NCBI RefSeq assembly: GCF_003340345.1
Contig: NZ_PPTQ01000001.1
Span: forward strand, 227,045-291,044
DNA: 64,000 bases
Reading direction: 5' to 3'
Source of the DNA: Paraeggerthella hongkongensis
GTDB taxonomy: Bacteria; Actinomycetota; Coriobacteriia; Coriobacteriales; Eggerthellaceae
The notes under the pieces were generated by a model that searched no databases, was not told the origin of the DNA, and was given only the letters and a program-made list of their open reading frames with translations. The position numbers and the translations under genes are program-made. The first letter of the stretch is position 1. Each line of letters begins with the position of its first letter. Positions 43,177 to 50,691 of the stretch are shown piece by piece.

Positions 43177-43668
43177 TCAGACGGCAATGGGCGGCAGCGT
43201 TTCTATCGGCGCGGCGTTGGGGAACTCGTCGCGCCGGAACGTCTCCGGGATCAAGCGGTACAGGTCGCGCGCCCCGGCGTCGCCGATGGTGCGAGCCTGG
43301 CGCTCGCTGTATCCGATCACGCGCCCGACGTAGGCCCACGTCCGCCCCTCGACCACGTGCATCCACATGGCCCACCTGCCCACGTGGTGCGGATCGCACA
43401 TGTCCTGGGCGGCGGCTATCTCCGCATAGCATGCCGACACGCGGTCCGACCACTCCGCCTCCAGCTCCATGATGCGCGCGACGCCCTCGCCCAGCCTGTC
43501 CCCGCATCCGCCGGATCGGGAGCCTTCGAACGACGCCCCCATGGACACGAGCCGCGACCGCACGTCCCTTATCCTCGACTCGATCTCGCGTATCTCGTCG
43601 TCCATCGTCTTTATATGCCGCAAGTAAGACGCGACGCATGCCCGCATGACGAATATGTCGTGGTCCAA
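43177..43668 (-). CDS. DUF1492/RinA-like late regulator
   Basis: GGAGGCAGAT stands before TTG 43668, giving 163 residues; upstream codons lack a ribosome binding site. The sequence has the order of the DUF1492/ArpU group: a front coiled region (YLRHIKTMDDEIREIESRIR), the SFEGSRSGG-type hinge, RIMELEAEWSDRVSACYAEI, and a C-terminal sigma-like helix-turn-helix (GRTWAYVGRVIGYSERQART). Proteins of this type activate late transcription in phages of Gram-positives. It directly precedes the packaging and head genes. Confidence 0.75.
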   Translation of the reverse strand: MDHDIFVMRACVASYLRHIKTMDDEIREIESRIRDVRSRLVSMGASFEGSRSGGCGDRLGEGVARIMELEAEWSDRVSACYAEIAAAQDMCDPHHVGRWAMWMHVVEGRTWAYVGRVIGYSERQARTIGDAGARDLYRLIPETFRRDEFPNAAPIETLPPIAV

Positions 43669-43761
43669 ATCTGCCTCCGGAATCCGATCGAACAAGTGTG
43701 CTTGATATTTTATCGCATAAATTATCACTGTCGACGAACATGCGAAAAACGTCGCCTCCCC

Positions 43762-43789
43762 TTGACGAAATTCGATAGGCGGGTATCAT
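43762..43789 (+). promoter_or_regulatory. Sigma-A promoter of the cargo protease gene
   Basis: TTGACG (43762-43767) and TATCAT (43784-43789) are 16 bases apart, 63 bases before the TTG start at 43852. It points away from the phage transcripts, so the gene can be read in the lysogen. Confidence 0.65.
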
Positions 43790-43851
43790 CATCCCCCTCT
43801 CCCGGAAAACGGACGAGCTCATCGATGCAAAGCAGTCAGAAGGAGGCGGCC

Positions 43852-44568
43852 TTGACGCTCATTCGCAAAACGAAAAAGGAGAAAGTTCGCTATCTCGAGT
43901 GGTTCGATATCCTCTCGCTCACCGTTATCCTATTCGGCTGGGCGATCCTCTCGTCCACTATGTCGCTCTTGGGCCTTTCGCAAGGGACGGCGACGGTCGA
44001 AGGCAACATCTCGTTCTCCGTCGCGGACAACTACAACGCCATCGCCGTCCAATCGGGGTTGCTGGCGATCGCCCTGCTGTACCTGCGAGCCAGGAACTTC
44101 GATTTCAAGGCATGGCGCATCAAGCTCGATCTCAGAGCGGTCCTCTGCGCTGCGTTCGTGTTTCTAATCGGCTCGCTCGCCTTCGATGCCTACATGGTCG
44201 TTGCGGGGTCGATCCGCGAGGCGATCCAGTTCCCGAACCCGATCGGATCTTTTTTCTGGAGCGAACCCGTTTCCAGGGTCTTGCACGCCGCGCTCAACGG
44301 AGCGTACGAAGAGCTGTACTTCCTAGGCATCTGCCTCGCGGTGAGGCCCAGGCACCTGAAGTGGGCCGTGCCGTTCTCGTTGCTCGTGCGCGCAAGCTTC
44401 CATACCTACCAAGGGTTAATGCCTGCATTGGGAATCGGCCTCGTGTTCGGAGGAGCCGTCTACCTGATCTACAGGCGGTCGAAAGACAAGAACCTAGCGC
44501 CGTTTTTCATCGCGCATTCGGCGGCAGACGTGTTCGGACTGGGAATCCTGTCGCATTTCATCGGGTAG
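43852..44568 (+). CDS. CPBP-family intramembrane metalloprotease
   Basis: AAGGAGG stands five bases before TTG 43852, which I prefer to the ATG at 43825; the result is 238 residues. There are about seven hydrophobic helices. The CPBP motifs are recognisable: NGAYEELYFLGICLAV (EE pair), VRASFHTYQG (the FxxxH-like motif) and FIAHSAADVFGLGI (HxxxD-like). Family members cleave prenylated or small hydrophobic peptides in membranes, and several protect against bacteriocins. The gene faces against the phage transcripts with its own promoter, a cargo-gene pattern. Confidence 0.8.
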   Translation: MTLIRKTKKEKVRYLEWFDILSLTVILFGWAILSSTMSLLGLSQGTATVEGNISFSVADNYNAIAVQSGLLAIALLYLRARNFDFKAWRIKLDLRAVLCAAFVFLIGSLAFDAYMVVAGSIREAIQFPNPIGSFFWSEPVSRVLHAALNGAYEELYFLGICLAVRPRHLKWAVPFSLLVRASFHTYQGLMPALGIGLVFGGAVYLIYRRSKDKNLAPFFIAHSAADVFGLGILSHFIG

Positions 44569-44746
44569 AGCGCCGCCTCCCTTGACGCGCGCGCATGCGC
44601 CACCTCGGCGAGCGCCGGGGATCGGCCGCGTACGCCTGGACCGTGCGCGGCTTGAGGCCCGCGGCCGCCGCGCACTCGCTCGCGGTCCCCTCGGCTATCA
44701 AGGCCCCGCGGTCGAACACCCTGTAACGCTGCCTCTCGCGAACCAT
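44558..44746 (-). CDS. 62-residue phage protein, HTH-like
   Basis: ATG 44746 follows GGGGAGGAGCCGCGCC. The peptide RYRVFDRGALIAEGTASECA and AAGLKPRTVQAYAADPRR suggests a short two-helix DNA-binding or kinase-like KilA/AraC fragment with strand before; C-terminus is very basic. It overlaps the CPBP gene at the 3' ends by 11 bases. Many phages of this group have a similar small early gene. Confidence 0.6.
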   Translation of the reverse strand: MVRERQRYRVFDRGALIAEGTASECAAAAGLKPRTVQAYAADPRRSPRWRMRARQGRRRSTR

Positions 44747-44947
44747 GGCGCGGCTCCTCCCCTGCGTCGGTCGTTTTGCAGATGATACGGCACGGACGTC
44801 GGCGAGTCCAGCGCGCCCGCGCGAAGCAAGCTCGTGCCAGTTGCATTAAAGAATCAGATCCGCAACGGTTTCCCGCCCGTCTCGCTCCGCCCATCGCCCC
44901 TGCCGTTACAATGCCGGATAAGGCAGATCGACTCGAGAGGAGAGCCA

Positions 44948-45136
44948 ATGGAAGACGTCAAGGAAAAGCTGGGAGAAGCGGCCGACAAGGCGAAGGAAGC
45001 CGTGAGCGAGGCGGCCCACGACGCGAAGAACGCCGTGAAGGACGCCGCCCACGACGTGAAGAACGCCGCCAAGGACGTCGCCGCCGACGCGAAGAACGCC
45101 GTGAAGGACATCGAGGCGGAGGCGAAGCGCAAGTAG
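44948..45136 (+). CDS. Amphipathic repeat protein (CsbD/LEA-like)
   Basis: ATG 44948, after GAGAGGAGAGCCA, gives 62 residues consisting almost wholly of Ala, Lys, Asp, Glu and Val in an 11-residue rhythm: AADKAKEAVSEAAHDAKNAV then KDAAHDVKNAAKDVAADAKN. Such repeats form amphipathic helices seen in stress proteins of the LEA/CsbD type. A TACAAT box lies 37 bases upstream. It is probably cargo or a host-like stress gene. Confidence 0.7.
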   Translation: MEDVKEKLGEAADKAKEAVSEAAHDAKNAVKDAAHDVKNAAKDVAADAKNAVKDIEAEAKRK

Positions 45137-45157
45137 CCGACCGCGCTCTCGCTTAAA

Positions 45158-45200
45158 GGAAGAGGGCCCGCAGCCTTGGATCGGCTGCGGGCCCTCTTCC
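45158..45200. terminator. Bidirectional terminator
   Basis: GGAAGAGGGCCCGCAGCC at 45158-45175 is perfectly inverted at 45183-45200 around a seven-base loop. Convergent genes flank it (amphipathic protein and DUF389), and it is followed by TTC on one side and TTTAAG on the other. Confidence 0.85.
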
Positions 45201-45204
45201 TTCG

Positions 45205-46191
45205 TCAGCTGTACTGCCTTGTAACCCTCATCTTCACGTCTTCGACGGGAACTTTGCTCTCCCTTAGCAGGATGCGCAGGTCGTCCAGGTCGGGCAACGT
45301 CCCCTCGCCGGCGATCTCGACGACCACCGCGCCGCCCGACGCGTCGACGGAGACCGGCTCGTAGGACGATTCCCGCAGCCACTCCCTCACGGACTGCGCG
45401 GCGCCGCGCTCGAAGGAGTACTGCTCGATGACCTCGTTGCTCGCAGCGGCGAGGGGCACGGCGAGCAGGACGGTCCCGACGACCGCGGTGGCGTACCACA
45501 AAAGCCTCGCCTTCGCGCTGCTTCCGTCCTGCGCGTGCCCCGCAAATCCCATCAGGAAGAACACGGCATTGCACGAAAGCTGGATGGCGAAGAAGTTCAC
45601 GGTGAATAGGAGCAGGGCCCCTGACGCGACCGCTTGGGCCCCCTGGGCGAGAGCCGCGCCCGCCACGCAGAGGGGAGGCACGATCGACACCGAGATGGCG
45701 ACGCCCGGGATGGCGTCGAACACGTCGTCGCGGCCGACGGCCAAGGCTCCGACGGCCCCGGACGCGACGGCCACGACGAGGTCGACGAGGCGCGGGGAGA
45801 CCCGCGACGACACTTCGCCGTTGCCGACCAGCGGGACGCCGGCCGGTATGGCGAGCGACGTAACACCGGCGACGGCGACGACCGCAGCCGCTCCCGAGAG
45901 GGCGACCAGAAGGCCCCTCGCCGCCTGGCGCCGCTTGCCCGTCGCGATGGCGAACGACGTGCCGATCATGGGCGACATGAGCGGGGCTATGAGCATCGCC
46001 CCTATCACTATGGCAGACGACTCGGCGGCGATCCCGCAGGTGGCGATCACTGCCGACAGCACGAGGCAGAGAAGGAACGCGGAGTACTGCTTGACGGGAT
46101 TATCGACGCGCACCAACGTGATGCGCTCGATCTCGGGGATCCTCTCGGCGTTGGTTTTCCCTCCCGCGAATATCCTAGACACGACGCTCAT
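45205..46191 (-). CDS. DUF389-family membrane protein
   Basis: The 328-residue protein starts ATG after AAAGGCCATTCG. Residues 35-220 contain six or so hydrophobic helices with AIVIGAMLIAPLMSPMIGTS, the signature of DUF389 (TIGR00341 class), and a C-terminal soluble tail (residues 250-328) with regular strand-helix order (EPVSVDASGGAVVVEIAGEG). Role unknown; membership is otherwise chromosomal in Actinomycetota. Inside a prophage it is likely host-derived cargo. Confidence 0.85.
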   Translation of the reverse strand: MSVVSRIFAGGKTNAERIPEIERITLVRVDNPVKQYSAFLLCLVLSAVIATCGIAAESSAIVIGAMLIAPLMSPMIGTSFAIATGKRRQAARGLLVALSGAAAVVAVAGVTSLAIPAGVPLVGNGEVSSRVSPRLVDLVVAVASGAVGALAVGRDDVFDAIPGVAISVSIVPPLCVAGAALAQGAQAVASGALLLFTVNFFAIQLSCNAVFFLMGFAGHAQDGSSAKARLLWYATAVVGTVLLAVPLAAASNEVIEQYSFERGAAQSVREWLRESSYEPVSVDASGGAVVVEIAGEGTLPDLDDLRILLRESKVPVEDVKMRVTRQYS

Positions 46192-46371
46192 CGAATGGCC
46201 TTTCGCTCGGCGGTGGATTCCTGCAAGAGAATGCTACCACACCGGCCACGGCGGCAGGCTCTCTGCGCTCATTCCGCGCCTCCGATCGGATGGCTGCAAA
46301 ACGTCCTGCTGGTTGAGTGCGCCGCGTTCTTTAGAGAAGGGCGACGGGCAGCCGGGGCATACGCTCCTATA

Positions 46372-46494
46372 TCATCGGCGATCCTCCTTCCTCCTCATTA
46401 ACTCGACGGCGAGCATCCTCGCGATCCCTGCCAGCACCCACGCGCAGAACGCCGCCATGAGCGCGATGGACGCGACGAACAGCCACGCCGCCAT
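46372..46494 (-). CDS. 40-residue single-span membrane peptide
   Basis: ATG 46494 overlaps the upstream stop as TGATG. One hydrophobic helix (AAWLFVASIALMAAFCAWVL) is followed by a basic cytoplasmic end (ELMRRKEDRR). Early phage peptide of unknown function, last of a six-gene overlapping chain. Confidence 0.6.
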   Translation of the reverse strand: MAAWLFVASIALMAAFCAWVLAGIARMLAVELMRRKEDRR

Positions 46495-46721
46495 CACATG
46501 CCCCATTCGTCCAGCTGCTCGTCGGAAGGATCCCAGTTGCTCTCGTTGGTACGCCGCTCTTCCAGGCCGCAGTACGGGCAAGCGAATGATGGCTTTCGCA
46601 TGCGAGCATGGAGGCGCATATTCTTCGTTAACAGGAACTCGTGTCCGCATTGGGTGCTTACGGCAAACTTACCTTTCGCTAGCCAGCACATCCGCCATAA
46701 GCACGTCTCGCGTCCGCTCAT
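46494..46721 (-). CDS. Zinc-finger-like early phage protein
   Basis: ATG 46721 overlaps the previous stop by four bases (ATGA); 75 residues. It has two metal-binding pairs, CGHEFLLTKN with an earlier cysteine, and FACPYCGLEERRTNE, with an acidic end. It may bind zinc and nucleic acid; no specific family recognised. Confidence 0.65.
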   Translation of the reverse strand: MSGRETCLWRMCWLAKGKFAVSTQCGHEFLLTKNMRLHARMRKPSFACPYCGLEERRTNESNWDPSDEQLDEWGM

Positions 46722-46912
46722 TCGTCCACCACCTTCGCGCCGCATCCGCCGCAGAACCTATACGGATCGTGCAGCTCGCTCCCGCATACGTCGCACGATA
46801 CGCTCGTGCCTTTGCGGATGGGCTTGCACGTGCGCTCCCAGCGGGTGTTCCAGGTTTCGGCTGCGTCTGCGAACGCTCGCAGCTTCTCGATCCCGCTCGT
46901 TTCATCGGCCAT
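46718..46912 (-). CDS. Zinc-ribbon protein
   Basis: ATG 46912, overlapping the previous stop (TGATG), follows AAAGGAGG and gives 64 residues. It begins with an acidic helix (IEKLRAFADAAETWNTRWER) and ends with SCDVCGSELHDPYRFCGGCG, a CxxC...CxxC zinc ribbon. Part of the same overlapping early operon. Confidence 0.75.
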   Translation of the reverse strand: MADETSGIEKLRAFADAAETWNTRWERTCKPIRKGTSVSCDVCGSELHDPYRFCGGCGAKVVDE

Positions 46913-47304
46913 CATCGGCCTCCTTTCGTCTTGATGTAGTGCAGATGCCCTGCGCGTCGGCAGCTTTTGCACCGGCACCCGTAGCGGTTGTAGCCGGCGT
47001 ACGTGCCATGCGACGGATGGCCGGGATCGGCGGACATCTCGGCGAGCACTTCTGCTCGGCGCTCGCGCTCCCTCTCGGCTCCCTTCTTGCGGGCTTCGCG
47101 AGAAGCGGCGCGGCATCTCTCGCATCGGCATCCGTACTTGTAGCCTGTAGCCGTCCCGTGCCTTCGGTCGCTCGGATCGGCAACCATGTCCTCCAGGTGC
47201 TTCTCGGTGCCGCGCCGCTTCGGGAGCGGCGCGGCGGGCTGCTCGACCGCCTTCTGATCGCTTCGATGCCGAAACCCCCGCACCTGCCCGTAGTGCTCCG
47301 CCAT
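46912..47304 (-). CDS. Early phage protein with two CRCxxC repeats
   Basis: ATG 47304 (TGATG overlap with the DUF3310 gene) gives 130 residues. Two related segments, RRHGTATGYKYGCRCERCRA and PSHGTYAGYNRYGCRCKSCR, each with HGT..GY and CRCxxC, are separated by a charged helix. The repeats probably bind zinc. Such modules are frequent in phages of Actinomycetota; their role is unknown. Confidence 0.75.
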   Translation of the reverse strand: MAEHYGQVRGFRHRSDQKAVEQPAAPLPKRRGTEKHLEDMVADPSDRRHGTATGYKYGCRCERCRAASREARKKGAERERERRAEVLAEMSADPGHPSHGTYAGYNRYGCRCKSCRRAGHLHYIKTKGGR

Positions 47305-47768
47305 CAGGCCCCCTCGCGGCAGAATCCCGTCACCGGACCGTAGAGCGTTTTCATGCATCCCTTTTTCCCGAACTCGTCGTGCTCGGAATCATCGGCATCG
47401 TGATCTTCACCTGCGCCGATGCCGTAGCCGATGCGGGCTGGGCGGGCGGCTTCGCTGCACGTCCGTTCCACCATGGCCCGCTCGGCCTCGCTCGCCGCAC
47501 GCACGGCGTCCGACGAGGCCGCATCGCTCATCCCGGCGAGGGCCGCGCGCCCCTCCTCGGCTCGCGCCTCGTCGATCAGCTCGTCCAGGTACCGTCGGGC
47601 TTTGAGGAGATCATCCAGGCCGTCCTTGAGGTCGTAGCTCCACAGGCACTCGAGCACCGTGCAGCGCAGGTGAGCGGCGAAGCCCTCGCCGGCCATCGAG
47701 CGCATGGCGTCGATGCACTCGATCCCTCCCTGCGTGTAGTGGTCTGGATGGTTCACGTTATCGGCCAT
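47304..47768 (-). CDS. DUF3310 (SaV-like) protein
   Basis: The 154-residue product begins VNHPDHYTQGGIECIDAMRS, the DUF3310 hallmark (NHPdHY..ggIE), followed by LRCTVLECLWSYDLKDGLDD and KARRYLDELI as in that family, a nucleotide-kinase-like phage fold. The C-terminal half is unrelated and low in complexity. It overlaps the DnaC-like gene by 11 bases. Confidence 0.85.
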   Translation of the reverse strand: MADNVNHPDHYTQGGIECIDAMRSMAGEGFAAHLRCTVLECLWSYDLKDGLDDLLKARRYLDELIDEARAEEGRAALAGMSDAASSDAVRAASEAERAMVERTCSEAARPARIGYGIGAGEDHDADDSEHDEFGKKGCMKTLYGPVTGFCREGA

Positions 47769-48414
47769 TTCGCAGCCTCCTGTCCGGGCCGTCGAACGCG
47801 ACGACCGCGTTTCTCCTGTCGCCGAGGCGGCTCACTATCGCCTTGGCTGTCTCTACGTTGCCGTCGGACGCCATCCGCGACGTCAGATCGATCGAGTTGT
47901 ACTGCGTCGTGACGATAGTCGGCTTGCCGGTCCTGATGCGGGCGTCCAGCACGTCGAACAGCTTCGACAGCGCCCAGTCGGTCGGACGCTCCTTTCCCAG
48001 ATCGTCGACGGCGAGCAGACCGACGTTGCGGTACCGCCCCATCACGTCGGCCTCGCGAGCAGCCCCGTCGAACACGCTGCGGAAGTCCCGCAGCAGGTCG
48101 AGCGACGTCGCGAAGAGCACCGTGCGCTCGGCGGCGTTGGCGATCAGGACGGCGCAGGCGGCGTGCGTCTTGCCGCGCCCGACGTCTCCTCGGAGCAGCA
48201 GCACGTCGGACGGCGACGCCGCCCAGTCGGCGATGCGCCGGTCGCACCCGTCGAGCGACGCCGAGCGGTAGCGCGAGGGAACGCCGGATCTGGCGAGCCG
48301 CTCCTCCACCTTCAGCCGTCGCTGCCCCTCCTTCCAGGCGGCTGCCGCCGCCTCCTGCTCCGGAGTGTTCCTCGGCGCCTCAAAACGCCCCAGCGTACTC
48401 GCCAAGCTCATCAT
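47758..48414 (-). CDS. DnaC-like helicase loader ATPase
   Basis: The 218-residue protein has Walker A LLRGDVGRGKTHAACAVL near 80, Walker B VGLLAVDDLGKERPTDWA near 135, and sensor 1 TIVTTQYNS, the order of DnaC/IstB ATPases. Its start overlaps the replication-type gene by 35 bases. It presumably loads the host helicase DnaB at the phage origin. Confidence 0.93.
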   Translation of the reverse strand: MMSLASTLGRFEAPRNTPEQEAAAAAWKEGQRRLKVEERLARSGVPSRYRSASLDGCDRRIADWAASPSDVLLLRGDVGRGKTHAACAVLIANAAERTVLFATSLDLLRDFRSVFDGAAREADVMGRYRNVGLLAVDDLGKERPTDWALSKLFDVLDARIRTGKPTIVTTQYNSIDLTSRMASDGNVETAKAIVSRLGDRRNAVVAFDGPDRRLRNGR

Positions 48415-49054
48415 GGCCGACCCCCTTCCCGGCAGCGTCGCGGCGGGCCCAGTTGCGCGCCGCGGCCCTCCAGTCCCGCATCTTCGACTTGCCGACCGTC
48501 CAGCCCTTCGACGCGTAGAAGTCGCAGAACCGCTCCGCGTCGAGGCTCAGCCCGGCCTCCTCCGCGAAGGCTCGGACCTCGTCGGGGGTCGGGGCGCGAA
48601 ACCTCGCGCGCGCACCTCCCTCTTTTTCTGGTCTGGTTTGGATTGGTTTATCTTGGCTTGGTTTATATAGGAGGGGTTCCGAGGTTTCAAAACCCCCGTT
48701 TTCGATGTTTGAAACGGGGGTTTCACCTTCGTTTAACCTCCGTTCTTTTTCGGCTTGCTTTTCATCTTCCGGCGCGTTTTCCGGCTCGTTTTCGGCTTCT
48801 CGAACGTCTCTGGTAGCTTCTTTCCTCTGCCGTCTCGGACGCCCTCCGGCGTTGCCCTCGCGCGCGCTCACGGAGTTGTCGACGTCCTCGCGGATCGACT
48901 CGAACAGCGCGTCGAGCGGGTATTCGAGAGAGGGTTCCGCGCCCTCGGTGCCGTAGCGCATTACGGCGAGCGCGAACATGCCGCGCTGCTCCTCGGACGG
49001 GATCCGCTCGACGACTCTCGTTATCTTCGGGAACCAAGTGAACTTGTTTGGCAT
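48380..49054 (-). CDS. Phage replication protein (DUF6291 N-terminus)
   Basis: ATG 49054 after AGGAGAAACG gives 224 residues. Residues 1-75 (PNKFTWFPKITRVVERIPSE, GMFALAVMRYGTEGAEPSL) fit DUF6291; a charged linker follows; the C-terminal 65 residues are helical (PTPDEVRAFAEEAGLSLDAE then FCDFYASKGWTVGKSKMRDW with RAAARNW). Location next to DnaC and SSB implies initiation of replication. Its end motif recurs in the 132-residue protein at 52212. Confidence 0.75.
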   Translation of the reverse strand: MPNKFTWFPKITRVVERIPSEEQRGMFALAVMRYGTEGAEPSLEYPLDALFESIREDVDNSVSAREGNAGGRPRRQRKEATRDVREAENEPENAPEDEKQAEKERRLNEGETPVSNIENGGFETSEPLLYKPSQDKPIQTRPEKEGGARARFRAPTPDEVRAFAEEAGLSLDAERFCDFYASKGWTVGKSKMRDWRAAARNWARRDAAGKGVGHDELGEYAGAF

Positions 49055-49062
49055 CGTTTCTC

Positions 49063-49470
49063 CTAGAACGGTATGTCTTCGTCGTGAACCGCCTGGCAAG
49101 CGTCGACGACCGGCGCGGCGCTCGCAACCGCCTGCGAGCCGTCCTGCCGCTTCATAAGCTCGATATCGTCAACGACCACCTCGATCTTGCTGCGCTTCTG
49201 GCCGTCGCGCTCCCACTGGCTCCAACAGAGCTTGCCTTCGATCGCGACCTTCGTACCTTTCGACAGGTACCTGCTCAAGCTTTCGGCTCGGTTGCCGAGC
49301 ATGGTGCAGTCGATGAAGTTCGGGTAATCCTCCCATTCGCCGGTCTGCTGGTTCTTGCGGCGGTCGTTGACCGCCACGCCGAAGCCGAGGACCGGCATGC
49401 CGCCCGCGGTCGACCTCAGCTCCGGTTCGCGGGTCAGGTGCCCGCTGATGATCGTTCTGTTTATGCTCAT
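49063..49470 (-). CDS. ssb: Single-stranded DNA-binding protein
   Basis: The 135-residue protein opens SINRTIISGHLTREPELRST, has a canonical OB-fold (LGFGVAVNDRRKNQQTGEWE, PNFIDCTMLGNRAESLSRYL) and ends DEDIPF, the acidic SSB tail used to recruit partners. It is phage-encoded and lies within the early operon. Confidence 0.95.
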   Translation of the reverse strand: MSINRTIISGHLTREPELRSTAGGMPVLGFGVAVNDRRKNQQTGEWEDYPNFIDCTMLGNRAESLSRYLSKGTKVAIEGKLCWSQWERDGQKRSKIEVVVDDIELMKRQDGSQAVASAAPVVDACQAVHDEDIPF

Positions 49471-49567
49471 AAAGGTGCTTTTCCTCTCGTTCCCTCGGCC
49501 GCCCCTTCACTCGAAAGGGCGTATGGTGTAGACTGTCGGCCGTCGCTCGAAGCCCCCCTTCGACGAC

Positions 49568-49610
49568 GGACCCGCGCGCCTCGTCCGCGCGGGTCCCTCT
49601 TCCGGGACCC
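49568..49610. repeat. Paired hairpins between SSB and small membrane gene
   Basis: GGACCCGCGCG pairs with CGCGCGGGTCC (49568-49596), and GGGTCCC with GGGACCC (49591-49610); the two share the middle GGGTCC, so they are alternative folds. The 173-base gap has no gene. A mutually exclusive fold could control early genes. Confidence 0.45.
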
Positions 49611-49643
49611 TCCGATCGCTCCCATATGCCGCTCCTCCCGCTC

Positions 49644-49820
49644 CTACGCCCCGACGCCGAACGCCAGCATGAGCGCGTAGGCGGCGGCTGCGGCGGCGAA
49701 CGGGGCCGGCAGCATCTTGCAGCCGCGCTCCCATTCGCCGTGTGGTATCATTCGGTTGCCTTCATCGGCGGATGCGCGCCCCGACTTCCACATCCGGCGC
49801 GCTTCTTTTTTTCCTTCCAT
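49644..49820 (-). CDS. 58-residue membrane peptide, EWERG family member 1
   Basis: ATG 49820 follows GTGAGGAGATAGGGA. The peptide ends with GEWERGCKMLPAPFAAAAAA and YALMLAFGVGA, one membrane helix preceded by a charged front. The peptide at 52607-52816 has the same layout (DEWERGMRLLPVPFAAMLAI), so they are paralogues. Function unknown. Confidence 0.65.
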   Translation of the reverse strand: MEGKKEARRMWKSGRASADEGNRMIPHGEWERGCKMLPAPFAAAAAAYALMLAFGVGA

Positions 49821-49823
49821 TCC

Positions 49824-50171
49824 CTATCTCCTCACGTGGTCCGGATACGGGTTCGGCTCGCGGAGTTCCGTCGGCCGAGCAAGCTTCGCGCGCTCCAGGA
49901 ACACCCGCTCGCCGTTGCGCGTGATGACGCGCACCTCCCGGCGCAGGTCGGCGCTCCTGTCCATGCAGGAGAGCGCGCTGCGGAACGCGCCCGCCAGCCT
50001 CCGCACGCCCCTCTCGCCCGGCTCCACCGGAGCGCACGTCACCTCGGCCACGTCTCCGGGATTCGACTTCTCCAAGAACTCCCTGGCGGTCTCCTCGCAG
50101 AAGACCCGAAGAGGGCTCTTGTCTCCGTCTCGGTAGCCCGGCACCTCGGCCTTGTCGATCATGTGCAGCAT
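49824..50171 (-). CDS. First gene of the phage early operon, unknown
   Basis: ATG 50171 lies six bases after GGAGG. The 115-residue product is charged (MIDKAEVPGYRDGDKSPLRV) and rich in Arg/Glu; the segment FCEETAREFLEKSNPGDVAE may be helical. Its promoter region contains three repressor operators, so it is tightly controlled. No family recognised. Confidence 0.7.
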   Translation of the reverse strand: MLHMIDKAEVPGYRDGDKSPLRVFCEETAREFLEKSNPGDVAEVTCAPVEPGERGVRRLAGAFRSALSCMDRSADLRREVRVITRNGERVFLERAKLARPTELREPNPYPDHVRR

Positions 50172-50184
50172 GGCGATCCTCCTT

Positions 50185-50252
50185 ACATTCGTACTGTATA
50201 CATACGTTATGTATGTTTTTTCTAGGTGCATATTAACATACAATTCGTATGT
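50185..50252. promoter_or_regulatory. Three operators of immunity module 1
   Basis: Palindromes of 17 bases with arms ACATAC/GTATGT occur at 50236-50252 (ACATACAATTCGTATGT) and 50200-50216 (ACATACGTTATGTATGT); a third, weaker one is at 50185-50201 (ACATTCGTACTGTATAC). They lie between the divergent early operon (minus) and the repressor gene (plus), as in lambda-type switches. Centre distances are 15 and 36 bases. Confidence 0.8.
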
Positions 50253-50278
50253 AACCAATACCTGTTTTAGGAGTTCAA

Positions 50279-50509
50279 TTGCTCGGAAAAAGGCTCCGCG
50301 AAATTCGAATGGCGCATGCTCTAACTCAGCAGCAAACGGCTGACCATCTCATGATTTCGCTGAACGCCTACCAGAAATACGAGCAGGGCACCAGGGCGCC
50401 GTCACCGGAAACGCTAGTAAAGCTCGCGGACTTCTTCGACACGTCTACCGATTGGATCCTTGGGAGAACGGAGGATCCGTCGTTCTCAAGAGACGTTGGT
50501 GAACGCTGA
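50279..50509 (+). CDS. Small XRE repressor of immunity module 1
   Basis: The 76-residue protein starts at TTG 50279, five bases after GGAG. It is only an XRE helix-turn-helix: LREIRMAHALTQQQTADHLM, ISLNAYQKYEQGTRAPSPET, and LADFFDTSTDWILGRTE. There is no C-terminal dimerisation or protease domain, so induction by the RecA pathway is unlikely. It reads away from the operators, toward convergent module genes; its 3' end overlaps the antisense XRE gene. Confidence 0.85.
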   Translation: MLGKRLREIRMAHALTQQQTADHLMISLNAYQKYEQGTRAPSPETLVKLADFFDTSTDWILGRTEDPSFSRDVGER

Positions 50510-50672
50510 ACATATCTTCCAGCGCATCCCATATCTCGAAGTCTCCCGTCCGGTCCCCCGCCTCGATCTTCTGATAGTAGTTAAGGCTTATCCCCAGCGA
50601 ATCCGCTACGGCCTGCTGGGTCATGCCGGCGCGCCTGCGCGCCTCCTTCAACGCTTCCCGGCCGTTTCCCAT
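50445..50672 (-). CDS. XRE-family regulator downstream of integrase 1
   Basis: ATG 50672 after AAGGAGG gives 75 residues: ALKEARRRAGMTQQAVADSL and GISLNYYQKIEAGDRTGDFE make the helix-turn-helix. The C-terminus (RTTDPPFSQGSNR) lies on the opposite strand of the repressor's end, overlapping by 65 bases. This unusual overlap may mark a recombination joint between modules. Confidence 0.7.
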   Translation of the reverse strand: MGNGREALKEARRRAGMTQQAVADSLGISLNYYQKIEAGDRTGDFEIWDALEDMFSVHQRLLRTTDPPFSQGSNR

Positions 50673-50691
50673 GGCTGGCGCCTCCTTCCTT

